A stretch of 64,000 nucleotides of DNA from an uncultured Lachnospiraceae bacterium (GCA_910584915.1 CAJUDM010000021.1:1-64000); one strand, 5' to 3'. Counted from the stretch's first letter, positions 44,752-54,253 are shown. Notes: a model not told the origin generated them from the letters alone. Translations and numbers: made by a program.

Positions 44752-45756
44752 ATGAGGAAGTATATCGGACATGAGAGTCAGTTTTACGGTGTGGAGGAAC
44801 ACAGACTGGTCGGCGGCAGGGGTGACGGGATGCGCCTTCTGCAGGTGAGAAACGGAAAGGGCCTGGAGTTTACGGTCTCCGCCGACAGAGCGGCGGATAT
44901 TTCAAGACTTTCGTTTGGCGGGATGAATATGGGATATTTTGCGCCCTGCGGGTATGTGGCGCCGGCTTACTATGACGACAGGGAGGACTGTTTCCTGAAA
45001 TCTTTTACGGCGGGTTTTCTGGCGACCTGCGGGCTGACCAACGCGGGGAGCCCCTGCGAGGATGCGGGGGAGGCGCTGCCTCTGCACGGCACCATCGGCA
45101 ATACGCCGGCGGAGCATATTTACTGGGAGAGCGACGAGAGAGAGATCCGCATTCACGCAAAAGTAGTCGACGCCAGGCTGTTTTCCCATAAGCTTGTGCT
45201 GAACCGGACCATCCGGTGTTCTCTTGAGGAGAACGCGTTTTCCGTGGAGGACAGGATCAGAAACGAGGGGGACAGTGCATACCCTGTGGAGGTGCTCTAC
45301 CACATGAACATGGGTTATCCGCTTTTGTCGGAGAAATCTTTTGTGTATATCGGTTCCGATACGGTGGAGGCGAGAAATGAGCGCGCCGCGGAAGGGCTTG
45401 ATAAGTGGAACCGGATGAGCGAGCCGCAAGCCGGGTTTGAGGAACAGTGCTATTACCATAAGTTCAGCGGGGAGGGAGCCGCGGGCATTTTCCAGCCGGA
45501 GGAAGGGCTGGGGCTGATGATCTCCTTTGACAGTGAAAACCTGAACTATTTTACCGAGTGGAAGATGATGGGCGTGCGGGATTATGTGCTCGGCTTGGAG
45601 CCCGGAAACTGCCATCCCGACGGCAGAAGGAAGATGCGGGAGGACGGAACGCTGAAGATTCTGCAGCCTGATGAGGCGGTGGAGTATCGGTTTAAGGTGA
45701 GTATGGTGAAGGGGATGGAGGCATGGGAGAGGATGACGAAGCAGTGCGGCAGGTGA
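44752..45756 (+). CDS. DUF4432 / aldose 1-epimerase-like protein
   Basis: 334 residues, predicted galactose-mutarotase-like beta sandwich. DUF4432 features include DRAADISRLSFGGMNMGYFAP, CGLTNAGSPCEDAGEALPLHG, YHMNMGYPLL and GLEPGNCHPDGR. Related proteins act on free sugars, but activity of this group is not settled. ATG 44752 has AAGGAGGAG; the frame extends to 44677 without a ribosome site. Follows the pseudo-ATPase gene by 76 bp, likely same operon, pointing to sugar catabolism. Confidence 0.8.
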   Translation: MRKYIGHESQFYGVEEHRLVGGRGDGMRLLQVRNGKGLEFTVSADRAADISRLSFGGMNMGYFAPCGYVAPAYYDDREDCFLKSFTAGFLATCGLTNAGSPCEDAGEALPLHGTIGNTPAEHIYWESDEREIRIHAKVVDARLFSHKLVLNRTIRCSLEENAFSVEDRIRNEGDSAYPVEVLYHMNMGYPLLSEKSFVYIGSDTVEARNERAAEGLDKWNRMSEPQAGFEEQCYYHKFSGEGAAGIFQPEEGLGLMISFDSENLNYFTEWKMMGVRDYVLGLEPGNCHPDGRRKMREDGTLKILQPDEAVEYRFKVSMVKGMEAWERMTKQCGR

Positions 45757-45861
45757 TATGGGAACAAGAGTAAGAGCGGTATGTTGCCGTTTTTTGAAAC
45801 CAGAACATAATATCGAATGGCTGAACTGTTACGATTATAGCAGAAAAATCCCCCAAAACAC

Positions 45862-45889
45862 TTGCATTTTTGAAAAAAAGTGCTATACT
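45862..45889 (+). promoter_or_regulatory. promoter of the rimP-nusA-infB operon
   Basis: TTGCAT (45862-45867), 16-base spacer, TATACT (45884-45889). About 140 bases of leader precede rimP. Confidence 0.65.
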
Positions 45890-45914
45890 GAGTATGTTCA
45901 ATAACGATTACAGC

Positions 45915-45948
45915 ATGAAGAGTGGGCTTGCAAGTCCACTCTTTTCAT
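45915..45948 (+). terminator. attenuator-like hairpin in the rimP leader
   Basis: ATGAAGAGTGG (45915-45925) pairs with CCACTCTTTTCAT (45936-45948), ending in CTTTT only 20 bases or so after the predicted transcription start. It could act as a premature terminator for the operon that encodes NusA, itself a termination factor; a role in feedback control is inferred. A second dyad GGCGG/CCGCC lies near 45975-45998. Confidence 0.5.
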
Positions 45949-46030
45949 GTGTGAGAGTGTGTGAGAGATGCATTGGCGGGGAAACAGCATACCGCCGGGT
46001 ATGTACAGGAGGTAAGATCAGGGAGAGGTT

Positions 46031-46498
46031 ATGTCAAAACGGGAAGATTATGAAGCGAGATTTGAAAAGATACTGCTCCCCATCACGGAGGAAGCCGGGG
46101 TGGAGATCTATGATGTGGAGTATGTGAAGGAAGGGAGCGATCAGTATCTGCGCGCCTATATCGACAAGGAGGGCGGCGTTACGATAGAGGACTGTGAGAA
46201 GGTGAGCCGGGCTGTCTCCGAGGTGATGGATAAAGAGGATTTCATTCCGGATGCCTATATTCTGGAAGTCAGTTCGCCGGGGCTCGGACGGGCGCTGAAA
46301 AAAGATAAGCACCTTGCGCGCAGCATCGGAGAAGAGGTGGAGGTAAAGACCTACAAAGCGATCGAAAAACAGAAGGAGTTTTCCGGCACTCTGAAAGCTT
46401 TTGACGAGGAGAGCATTACGATAGAACCGGAAGAAGGAACGAGCATGAAATTTGCCAGAAGCGATGTGGCGCTTATCAGACTGGCGTTAGATTTTTAA
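46031..46498 (+). CDS. rimP: ribosome maturation factor RimP
   Basis: 155 residues, normal length. N-terminal alpha/beta domain (VEIYDVEYVKEGSDQYLRAYIDKEGGVTIEDCEKVSRAVSEVMD) and C-terminal SH3-like domain (GTLKAFDEESITIEPEEG). It assists 30S subunit assembly. GGAGAGG precedes the ATG. First gene of the conserved nusA-infB operon. Confidence 0.95.
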   Translation: MSKREDYEARFEKILLPITEEAGVEIYDVEYVKEGSDQYLRAYIDKEGGVTIEDCEKVSRAVSEVMDKEDFIPDAYILEVSSPGLGRALKKDKHLARSIGEEVEVKTYKAIEKQKEFSGTLKAFDEESITIEPEEGTSMKFARSDVALIRLALDF

Positions 46499-46517
46499 TT
46501 TGGCGGAACAGAAATCA

Positions 46518-46606
46518 GCAGAATCTACGGAAGCGCATAACTCAATCTGCAGATGCATGTCAGCTGCGGATTGAGTTCGGGAAGAATGTGCTGTAGGAGA
46601 TTCTGC
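46518..46606 (+). promoter_or_regulatory. nested inverted repeat between rimP and nusA
   Basis: GCAGAATCT (46518-46526) pairs with AGATTCTGC (46598-46606) and, inside it, AACTCAATC (46539-46547) with GATTGAGTT (46569-46577). The RNA would fold into a long two-tier stem ending about 25 bases before the nusA start. Possibly an RNase processing site or NusA control element. Confidence 0.5.
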
Positions 46607-46632
46607 GGAACTTAATATAGGAGGAAAGATCA

Positions 46633-47883
46633 ATGAACAGCGAATTATTACAGGCACTTGATATGCTGGAGAAGGAGAAGGAGATCAGCAAGGATATTCT
46701 GTTTGCGGCGATAGAGGATTCTCTGAAGGCGGCGTGCAGGGAACATCTTGGCAGGAATGAGAATGTGGTTGTGGAAGTGGACAGGGAGACGGGAGATTTC
46801 CATTGCTATTATGAAAAAGAGGTGGTGGAGTCAGAGGATGACATCGAGGATGATTCCCTTCAGATCACACTGGAGGATGCACAGCATATCGCCCCCGGCG
46901 TCCTGGCGGGCAATGTGATCAGGATAGAGGTGGATTCGGCGGATTTCGGACGGATCGCGGCGGGAAAGGCAAAGAATGTCATCCTGCAGAAGATCAGGGA
47001 GGAAGAGAAAAGTTCTGTCTATAACCTGTATAAAGATAAAGTGGGGCAGGTGGTCACGGGGATCGTGCAGCGCTATGTGGGCAGTACGATCAATATCAAT
47101 CTGGGGAAGGCGGACGCTCAGCTCACGGAGAAAGAGATCGTCCCGGAAGAAAACCTGCGGCTTACAGAGCGTGTGAAAGTATATATCCTGGGAGTGCCTG
47201 AGACGAAGAAGGGTTTCAGGATCCTTGTGAGCAGGACTCATGCCAATCTGGTGAGGAGGCTGTTTGAGGAGGAAGTGACGGAGATCAGAGACGGCATTGT
47301 GGAGATCGTCAGCGTGGCGAGAGAGCCGGGCAGCAGGACAAAGATGGCGGTGCGCTCCAACGAGCCTGATGTGGATCCGGTAGGCGCCTGCGTGGGCCAG
47401 GGCGGCGCACGTGTGGATGCCGTGGTGGCGGAATTGCGAAACGAGAAGATCGACATAGTGGAGTGGGATGAAAACCCGGGTAACTTTATCCAGAATGCTT
47501 TGTCCCCTGCGAAGATCGTGGCGGTCTTTGCGGATCCGGAGGAGAAGACGGCGAAGGTTGTCGTGCCGGATTACCAGCTTTCCCTCGCCATAGGCAAGGC
47601 GGGACAGAACGCCAGACTGGCGGCAAAGCTGACAGGGTATAAGATTGATATCAAGTCTGAGACGCAGGCGAAGGATGCGCCCGGCTTCCGCTATGAGGAC
47701 TATCTGGATGATGAATATGATGAGGGATATGAAGAAGGCTACAGTGACGAAGAGTACGCCGGCGGGGAGTACGGGGAAGAATATGCGGACGATGGATATG
47801 AAGAGGAATATGTGGAGCCTGTAGAGGAAGAGATCAGGGAAGAGGCGCCGTCTGCGGATACCTCCGATGAGATTTATGAATAA
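46633..47883 (+). CDS. nusA: transcription termination/antitermination factor NusA
   Basis: 416 residues: N-terminal RNA-polymerase-binding domain, S1 domain (GQVVTGIVQRYVGSTININLGKADAQL), two KH domains (VDPVGACVGQGGARVDAVV; LSLAIGKAGQNARLAAKLTG). The last 60 or so residues are an unusual tail rich in Glu, Asp, Tyr and Gly (for example DEYDEGYEEGYSDEEYAGG), absent from short Bacillus NusA. GGAGG precedes the ATG. Confidence 0.96.
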   Translation: MNSELLQALDMLEKEKEISKDILFAAIEDSLKAACREHLGRNENVVVEVDRETGDFHCYYEKEVVESEDDIEDDSLQITLEDAQHIAPGVLAGNVIRIEVDSADFGRIAAGKAKNVILQKIREEEKSSVYNLYKDKVGQVVTGIVQRYVGSTININLGKADAQLTEKEIVPEENLRLTERVKVYILGVPETKKGFRILVSRTHANLVRRLFEEEVTEIRDGIVEIVSVAREPGSRTKMAVRSNEPDVDPVGACVGQGGARVDAVVAELRNEKIDIVEWDENPGNFIQNALSPAKIVAVFADPEEKTAKVVVPDYQLSLAIGKAGQNARLAAKLTGYKIDIKSETQAKDAPGFRYEDYLDDEYDEGYEEGYSDEEYAGGEYGEEYADDGYEEEYVEPVEEEIREEAPSADTSDEIYE

Positions 47884-47917
47884 CAGGCAGGAAATATAGA
47901 TCAAAGAAGGGCTTGAG

Positions 47918-48190
47918 ATGACAAAAAAAATTCCCATGAGGCAGTGTATCGGCTGTGGGCAGATGAAGAGCAAAAAGGAGATGCTGCGCATCGTGAAGAC
48001 AGCGGAGGGTGATCTGATACCGGATGTCACCGGCAGGAAAAACGGGCGGGGCGCTTACCTGTGCTTTTCGGAGGAATGCCTGTTGCGGGCGATCAGGACA
48101 AAGGGGTTGGAACGTTCTTTCCAGATGAAGATTCCTACGGAGGCCTATGAGACACTAAAAAAGGAGTTTGAGAATATAAATGGTAAATAA
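47918..48190 (+). CDS. ylxR: YlxR RNA-binding protein (DUF448)
   Basis: 90 residues. IPMRQCIGCGQMKSKKEMLRIV and GRKNGRGAYLC are the YlxR signatures. Sits between nusA and the L7Ae-like gene in its standard place; overlaps the latter by eleven bases. Binds RNA; in some bacteria it modulates RNase P. Confidence 0.93.
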   Translation: MTKKIPMRQCIGCGQMKSKKEMLRIVKTAEGDLIPDVTGRKNGRGAYLCFSEECLLRAIRTKGLERSFQMKIPTEAYETLKKEFENINGK

Positions 48191-48710
48191 AGTTTACTCT
48201 ATGTTGGGACTTGCGGAAAAGGGAGGCCATGTGGTAAGCGGTGAATTTTCTACGGAGAGAGCGATCAAAGGAAAAAAAGCCCGACTGGTCATTCTTGCAT
48301 CGGATGCTTCTGAGAATACCAGAAAACATTTTTCGGATATGTGTGCCTGGCGGAACATCAGGATGTATGTGTACGGAAATAAGGAGGAGTTAGGGCATGC
48401 GATCGGAAAGAGAATGCGGGTGAATCTGGCTGTCACGGACACAGGACTGGCGGAGGTGATTCAGGAGCGGTTGGAAGAGCAGAATGCGGAACTGGCAGCA
48501 TCTGAACGGACAGTATCCAGAGAATTTACAGACGCATCAGCGGCTGGAAATTGCTCTGCGGGTAAAGATACTGGAAGAGAAGATGCGGAACTGGCAGCAT
48601 CTGAACGGACAGTATCCAGAGAATTTACAGACGCATCAGCGGCTGGAAATTGCTCTGCGGGTAAAGATACTGGAAGAGAAGATGCGGAACTGGAATGGAG
48701 GGAGAGATAG
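48180..48710 (+). CDS. ylxQ: L7Ae-family ribosomal-like protein YlxQ with duplicated C-terminal tail
   Basis: 176 residues. The first 100 are the L7Ae/L30e fold (VNKVYSMLGLAEKGGHVVSGEFSTERAIKGKKARLVILASDAS), a kink-turn RNA-binding protein normally about 100 residues long. The extra 70 residues are two copies of a 33-residue unit (AELAASERTVSREFTDASAAG...) followed by a partial third, generated by an exact 99-bp DNA repeat. The tail is predicted disordered. Stop lies three bases before infB. Confidence 0.88.
   Translation: MVNKVYSMLGLAEKGGHVVSGEFSTERAIKGKKARLVILASDASENTRKHFSDMCAWRNIRMYVYGNKEELGHAIGKRMRVNLAVTDTGLAEVIQERLEEQNAELAASERTVSREFTDASAAGNCSAGKDTGREDAELAASERTVSREFTDASAAGNCSAGKDTGREDAELEWRER
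48485..48693 (+). repeat. 99-bp in-frame tandem repeat in ylxQ
   Basis: Units begin at 48484 and 48583 with a partial copy from 48682; copies appear identical. Because 99 is divisible by three all frames stay open, including one from ATG 48484 that reads MRNWQHLNGQYPEN repeatedly, probably by chance. Confidence 0.9.
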
Positions 48711-48713
48711 CAG

Positions 48714-51700
48714 ATGGCAAAAATGAAAGTACATGAACTTGCGAAAGAGTTAGAGATACAGAGTAAGGATGTCATTACATACCTGAAGGAGAAAGGTATG
48801 GAAGTGAAAGCTGCACAGAGCTCTATCGAGGATGAGGCGATAGCGCTGGTGCGGGGACGATTCGGAAAAGGTGCAGAAAAAGCGATAGCGAAAGCGCCGG
48901 CTGCACAGGAGGCGCCTGCGGAAAGGAAAACGGTACAGAATATATCTGCCGCGGAAAAAACAGCAATGGAAAAAGAAGAGAAAGTGACAGGACCTGCGAA
49001 GGCGACAGCAGAAAGAGCGGAAAAGGCTGTGCCTGAGAAAAAGCCCGGGGCTGAGAGAGCAAGAGCGGAGGAACTGCCGAAAAAGAAAAAGAAGATCATC
49101 ATTATCAACAATGCCGGCAACAGCAAGATGCAGGGAAACAGAAACAGTGACAGAAACCCTGACAGAGGCGGCAGAGACAGACGTCCCCAGGGTACCGGGC
49201 AGGGACGTCCTCAGGGCGCGGGAGCGGGGCGTACCCAAAGTAACGGTGCAAGGCCCGTTTCAGCGGCGAATCCCTACAGGCCGCTGATCAAGCCCAGCGT
49301 GAAGCCTCAGCCGGTGACTAACGATTATGGCAACCGCAACCGGATGCAGAATAACAGACAGACAGCGAAGCCTGCTGCCGGCGTGCAGGCGGCAGCCAGA
49401 GAGGACGCGGCGAAAGCTGCTGCGGCAGCCGCCGCGGTAACTCCGGCGGCGGAGAGCGCCGCACCGGTGAGCAGGGAGAGCAGACAGGGCGAGGCACCTC
49501 GTGCAAACAATGGGGAGAGACGCAGTGAGCAGAGAAGCGGTGAGAGAAGGGAATTTCAGAACCGGGATAACGGCGGCAGGGACAGGCAGAATAGCAGGAC
49601 CGCTGCAGGCGGCAGGAGAAATGAGGGACAGAGCCGTCCGGGCTATCAGAACGGCCAGAAGAGTCAGGCAGGCGGCGTTTCTGGGAGTAAACCTTTTAAT
49701 AATAGCGGGCGCGGTACTAGACCGGATAGCAGAAACCAGGCTCCCGGAAAACGAGGCGGGCAGGGGAAAGGCTTTGCTGTGGATGCACCGGCAGCTCCTT
49801 CAGAAAAGAGGCCGCAGGATGAAAAGCGCCGCCAGAACCAGGACAGAGACAGACGTTCCAGAAGAGATATGATCTATGAGGAGGAGGAGAAGAGCGCTCT
49901 GAAGAATAAGGCGGGACGCTTTATCAAGCCTGAGAAGAAAGAGGCTGTTGCGGAAGAGCAGATCAAAGTGATCACACTGCCTGAGAAGCTGACGATCAAG
50001 GAACTCGCCGACAAGATGAAGATGCAGCCCTCTGTCATCATCAAAAAACTCTTCCTTGCCGGGCAGATCGTGACTTTAAATACGGAGGTCTCCTATGAGG
50101 AGGCGGAGAATATCGCCATCGAGTACGACATCATGTGTGAGCAGGAAGTGCAGGTGGATGTGATCGAGGAACTGCTGAAGGAGGATGAGGAGGATGTGAC
50201 AAAAATGGTGAAACGCCCGCCGGTAGTCTGCGTGATGGGCCATGTAGACCACGGTAAGACATCGCTTCTCGACGCGATCCGCAAGACCAATGTGACAGAT
50301 AAGGAAGCCGGTGGTATCACACAGGCGATAGGTGCATATACTGTAAACATTAACAACGCGAAGATCACATTTCTCGATACGCCGGGACATGAGGCGTTCA
50401 CGGCAATGCGTATGCGCGGTGCAAATGCCACGGATATCGCGATCCTTGTGATCGCGGCGGATGACGGCGTGAAGCCTCAGACGGTGGAGGCGATCAACCA
50501 TGCCAAAGCGGCAGGTGTGGAAATCATTGTGGCTGTCAACAAGATCGACAAGCCCACAGCAAATGTGGAAAAGGTGAAACAGGAACTGATGGAGTATGAG
50601 CTGGTTCCCACAGACTGGGGCGGAAGCACGGAGTTTGTGCAGGTGTCCGCCAAGAGCGGCGAGGGCATTGAGGATCTTCTGGAGACGATCCTGCTGACGG
50701 CTGAGATCATGGAACTGAAGGCGAACAGGAAGAGAAGAGCGAGAGGCCTTGTGATCGAGGCGGAACTTGATAAGGGCAGAGGCCCTGTGGCGACTATTCT
50801 GGTACAGAAGGGTACGTTAAAGATAGGTGATTTTGTATCGGCCGGCGCGAGCTACGGCAAGGTCAGGGCGATGATCGACGATAAGGGCAAACGTGTCAAG
50901 GAGGCGGGACCCTCCATGCCGGTGGAGATACTCGGGCTTTCCGATGTTCCGGCGGCGGGCGAAGTGTTCCTTGCCCACGACAGCGATAAGACGGCGAAGA
51001 GTTATGCGGAGACCTATCTGTCCCAGCACAAGGAGCAGATGTTGGCGGATACGAGAGTGAGGATGTCTCTGGATGATCTGTTCTCCCAGATCAAGGAGGG
51101 AGACCTGAAGGAACTGAACCTTGTGGTGAAGGCGGATGTGCAGGGTTCCGTGGAGGCTGTAAAACAGAGCCTGTTAAAGCTCAGCAACGAGGAGGTGGTC
51201 GTGAAATGCATCCACGGCGGTGTGGGCGCGATCAACGAGTCGGATGTGACGCTGGCTTCCGCCTCCAATGCGATCATCATCGGCTTCAATGTAAAGCCCG
51301 ATGCACAGGCGAAGGCTACCGCGGAGCGCGAGAAGGTGGATGTAAGGCTCTATGATGTGATCTACAAGGCAATCGAAGATGTGGAGCGCGCGATGAAGGG
51401 CATGCTGGCGCCGATCTATGAGGAGAAGGTGATCGGCCATGCGGAGGTACGCCAGATATTCAGGGCGTCCGCAGTCGGCAATATTGCCGGTTCCTATGTG
51501 CTGGATGGCGAATTTAGGCGAGACAGCCTGATCCGCATAACCCGTGAAGGGGAACAGATCTACGAGGGAAAACTTGCCTCCCTGAAGCGGTTTAAGGATG
51601 ATGTGAAAGAAGTGAGGGCAGGCTATGAGTGCGGCCTTGTATTTGAGGGATTTGACCAGATGCAGGAGCTGGATATCGTGGAAGCCTATATCATGGTAGA

Positions 51701-51716
51701 GGTTCCGAGAGATTAA
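48714..51716 (+). CDS. infB: translation initiation factor IF-2
   Basis: 1000 residues. An IF2-N domain (MAKMKVHELAKELEIQSKDVITYLKEKG), a low-complexity linker rich in Arg, Gly, Gln and Ala (about 60-400), a second IF2-N subdomain (ITIKELADKMKMQPSVIIKKLF), then the G domain with GHVDHGKT at residue 509, DTPGHEAF and NKIDK, and the C-terminal initiator-tRNA binding part. Longer than the 700-residue Bacillus protein because of the linker. GGAGAG precedes the ATG. Confidence 0.97.
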   Translation: MAKMKVHELAKELEIQSKDVITYLKEKGMEVKAAQSSIEDEAIALVRGRFGKGAEKAIAKAPAAQEAPAERKTVQNISAAEKTAMEKEEKVTGPAKATAERAEKAVPEKKPGAERARAEELPKKKKKIIIINNAGNSKMQGNRNSDRNPDRGGRDRRPQGTGQGRPQGAGAGRTQSNGARPVSAANPYRPLIKPSVKPQPVTNDYGNRNRMQNNRQTAKPAAGVQAAAREDAAKAAAAAAAVTPAAESAAPVSRESRQGEAPRANNGERRSEQRSGERREFQNRDNGGRDRQNSRTAAGGRRNEGQSRPGYQNGQKSQAGGVSGSKPFNNSGRGTRPDSRNQAPGKRGGQGKGFAVDAPAAPSEKRPQDEKRRQNQDRDRRSRRDMIYEEEEKSALKNKAGRFIKPEKKEAVAEEQIKVITLPEKLTIKELADKMKMQPSVIIKKLFLAGQIVTLNTEVSYEEAENIAIEYDIMCEQEVQVDVIEELLKEDEEDVTKMVKRPPVVCVMGHVDHGKTSLLDAIRKTNVTDKEAGGITQAIGAYTVNINNAKITFLDTPGHEAFTAMRMRGANATDIAILVIAADDGVKPQTVEAINHAKAAGVEIIVAVNKIDKPTANVEKVKQELMEYELVPTDWGGSTEFVQVSAKSGEGIEDLLETILLTAEIMELKANRKRRARGLVIEAELDKGRGPVATILVQKGTLKIGDFVSAGASYGKVRAMIDDKGKRVKEAGPSMPVEILGLSDVPAAGEVFLAHDSDKTAKSYAETYLSQHKEQMLADTRVRMSLDDLFSQIKEGDLKELNLVVKADVQGSVEAVKQSLLKLSNEEVVVKCIHGGVGAINESDVTLASASNAIIIGFNVKPDAQAKATAEREKVDVRLYDVIYKAIEDVERAMKGMLAPIYEEKVIGHAEVRQIFRASAVGNIAGSYVLDGEFRRDSLIRITREGEQIYEGKLASLKRFKDDVKEVRAGYECGLVFEGFDQMQELDIVEAYIMVEVPRD

Positions 51717-51828
51717 GGCGTATGGGTTCGCGTGAGCAGGGTTATGTGTGCTGCGGCGTAAGCTGTTGAGCCGGGCATGGCGTATCATGGATCCGGTTCA
51801 AAGGAACCGTAGAGATGGAGAACAGATC

Positions 51829-52203
51829 ATGAGAAAAAACAGTTTAAAAAATACCCGGATCAACGGGGAAGTTCAGCGGGAGCTGGCAGAGATCATCCGC
51901 AGCGGCATCAAGGATCCGAGGATCCACCCGATGACCTCTGTCGTGACTGTGGCGGTAGCGCCTGACTTAAAGACCTGCAAGGCGTATATCAGTGTACTGG
52001 GAGACGAAAAGGCGGCTGAGGATACGCTGGCAGGGCTGCAGAGCGCCGGCGGCTATATCAGAAAAGAGCTGGCGAGACGGATCAACCTGCGCAATACGCC
52101 GGAGATCACGTTTGTGCTGGACCAGTCCATCGCCTATGGCGTGAACATGTCGAAAAAGATCGATGAGGTGATGCGCGCTATGCCGGCGAGGGAAGAAGAG
52201 TAG
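51829..52203 (+). CDS. rbfA: ribosome-binding factor A
   Basis: 124 residues starting MRKNSLKNTRINGEVQRELAEIIR, KH-like fold, with the typical DPRIHPMTSVVTVAVAPDLKTCKAYISVLG. Needed for 30S maturation and 16S 5' end processing. GGAG precedes ATG 51829; the longer frame from 51748 is unconserved. Confidence 0.95.
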   Translation: MRKNSLKNTRINGEVQRELAEIIRSGIKDPRIHPMTSVVTVAVAPDLKTCKAYISVLGDEKAAEDTLAGLQSAGGYIRKELARRINLRNTPEITFVLDQSIAYGVNMSKKIDEVMRAMPAREEE

Positions 52204-52248
52204 GCGGTTTCATTGTTGTGGAAATATGTGTGGAAGGAAGAAAATATC

Positions 52249-53217
52249 ATGAATATCAGAGAAATATGTAAGGACGCGGAGAGAATCGGGATCAGCGGGC
52301 ATATCAGGCCGGACGGCGACTGCGTTGGTTCCTGTCTGGGGCTTTATCTGTATCTGAAGAAGCTGTTCCCGAAAAAAGAGATAAAAGTTTTTCTGGAAAA
52401 ACCGGCAGATATTTTTTCCTGTATCAGAGGATTTGACGAGATAGAGATACTGGGCGAGGAAGTGCCGCAGGTGCCCCCTTTTGATGTGTATTTTGCTCTG
52501 GATGGCAGAAGGGACAGATTAGGCGGAGCGGAAGCGTTGTATGAAGGGGCGAAAGTAAAAGTGAATATAGACCACCATGTCAGCAACGAGGGCGGCTGCG
52601 GAGATTATAACCATGTGGAACCGGATGCCAGTTCTACCAGTGAACTGGTGTATGATCTGGTGGAAGATAAGCTGCTTGACGCGGATATCGCCACAGCACT
52701 GTACATCGGCATCGCGCATGATACCGGCGTATTCCGGTATTCCTGCACTTCTCCGAAAACCCTGCAGGCAGCGGCAAAGCTGATCAGCTTTGGCATCGAT
52801 TTTCCGAGGCTGATCGAGGAGACATTTTTTGAGAAGACCTATGTACAGAATCAGATCATGGGGCGGGCGCTCTTAGAGAGCATGCTGATCATGGACGGCA
52901 GATGCATTGTCAGCTATATCGACAGGAAGACCATGGATTTTTATCAGGTGACAAGCAAGGATCTCGAGGGCATAGTGAGCCAGATCAAACTGACGAAAGG
53001 AACGGAGTGCGCGGTCTTTATGTATGAGATCAGCACATTGGAATATAAAGTAAGCCTTCGGTCTACGGAGAAAGTCGATGTGGCAAAAGTGGCGGAGATG
53101 TTTGGAGGCGGAGGCCATGTGAGGGCTGCGGGCTGTACGATGAACGGAACCTTCCACGATGTGATCAACAATCTGACAGTACATATAGAGGAGCAGTTGG
53201 AGGGCGCCGGTGCTTAA
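52249..53217 (+). CDS. nrnA: DHH/DHHA1 phosphoesterase, NrnA-like oligoribonuclease/pAp phosphatase
   Basis: 322 residues. Metal-binding motifs in order: HIRPDGDCVGS, FALDGR, IDHHVSN, and the DHHA1 GGGGHVRAAGC. NrnA degrades short RNA oligomers and dephosphorylates pAp. Its place between rbfA and truB is conserved in Clostridia. ATG 52249 has GAAGGAAG upstream. Overlaps truB by eight bases. Confidence 0.92.
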   Translation: MNIREICKDAERIGISGHIRPDGDCVGSCLGLYLYLKKLFPKKEIKVFLEKPADIFSCIRGFDEIEILGEEVPQVPPFDVYFALDGRRDRLGGAEALYEGAKVKVNIDHHVSNEGGCGDYNHVEPDASSTSELVYDLVEDKLLDADIATALYIGIAHDTGVFRYSCTSPKTLQAAAKLISFGIDFPRLIEETFFEKTYVQNQIMGRALLESMLIMDGRCIVSYIDRKTMDFYQVTSKDLEGIVSQIKLTKGTECAVFMYEISTLEYKVSLRSTEKVDVAKVAEMFGGGGHVRAAGCTMNGTFHDVINNLTVHIEEQLEGAGA

Positions 53218-54253
53218 CGGGATACTGATCATCAGAAAAGAGCGGGATTATACATCCAGCGATGTGGTGGCAAAGCTGCGGGGAATCTGCCGCCAGAAAA
53301 AGATCGGCCATACCGGGACGCTGGATCCGAACGCGACAGGGGTACTGCCAGTGTGTCTCGGAAATGCCACAAAACTCTGCGATATGCTGACAGACCGCAG
53401 CAAGGAGTATATTGCGGAATTTACGCTGGGACTCACGACGGACACAGAGGACATCTGGGGAAAAGCGCTGACGGACAGCGGGGAAAAATGGCGTGAACTT
53501 TCGGAGGAGGAGATAGAGAAAGCTGTCCTTTCCTTTCAGGGAAAGCAGCTGCAGGTACCGCCCATGTACTCGGCGCTCAAAGTAAACGGAAAACGGCTTT
53601 ATGAGTTGGCGCGCGCCGGGAAGACGGTAGAGAGGGCGCCAAGAGAAATTGAGATAGAGGAGATAGAACTGCTGCCGCCGGAGGGCTGTCCTGATACCGA
53701 CAGGAGAGCGTGCCGGGCGGCGTGTTTTTTGGCGCTGCCGAAGCTGCGCATGAGGGTAGTGTGCTCCAAGGGCACTTATATCCGCACACTCTGCAGGGAT
53801 ATCGGGGACAGGCTTGGCTGCGGCGCCGTGATGAGCGGCCTTGTGCGGACAAGAGTCGGCGGCTTTTTGCTGGAAAATTCACACACTCTGTCCGAGATTG
53901 AGCAGATAAAGGACAGAGAGGGACTTGAAGGACTGCTGATACCGGTGGATGAGTGTTTTGCGGAGTATCCGGCGGCGGAGGTTTCAGGGGACGGGCTGCG
54001 TTTTCTGAAAAACGGAAACGAACTGAAATACTCCATGGTAAAAGGGAGGAAGGGAGATATCCTTCCGCGGGGCATGGCACAGGGCGACGGTATGAGGCCG
54101 GAATGTCATGGCTCTGATCTGAATACCGGCAAAAGCGGGGGTATAGGCGTTCCTGTGAGGATTTATGACGCAGAGGGGACTTTCTATGGCGTTTACCGGC
54201 TGCAGCAGGACGGGAAAACGTTAAAACCCTGGAAGATGTTTCTGCCGGGATGA
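53210..54253 (+). CDS. truB: tRNA pseudouridine(55) synthase
   Basis: 347 residues. Catalytic Asp in HTGTLDPNATGVLPVCLG; KTYIRTLCRDIG-type motif appears as KGTYIRTLCRDIGDRLG. It makes pseudouridine 55 of tRNAs. Longer than the usual 300 residues owing to an insert before KLRMRVV (GCPDTDRRACRAACF) and one near the C-terminus (MAQGDGMRPECHGSDL). GTG start within the nrnA end. Confidence 0.94.
   Translation: MLNGILIIRKERDYTSSDVVAKLRGICRQKKIGHTGTLDPNATGVLPVCLGNATKLCDMLTDRSKEYIAEFTLGLTTDTEDIWGKALTDSGEKWRELSEEEIEKAVLSFQGKQLQVPPMYSALKVNGKRLYELARAGKTVERAPREIEIEEIELLPPEGCPDTDRRACRAACFLALPKLRMRVVCSKGTYIRTLCRDIGDRLGCGAVMSGLVRTRVGGFLLENSHTLSEIEQIKDREGLEGLLIPVDECFAEYPAAEVSGDGLRFLKNGNELKYSMVKGRKGDILPRGMAQGDGMRPECHGSDLNTGKSGGIGVPVRIYDAEGTFYGVYRLQQDGKTLKPWKMFLPG

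Noticed and set aside
48484..48726. Alternative-frame repeat peptide MRNWQHLNGQYPEN in ylxQ
   Set aside because: Open only because a 99-bp unit is duplicated; no ribosome site and it overlaps ylxQ and the infB start.
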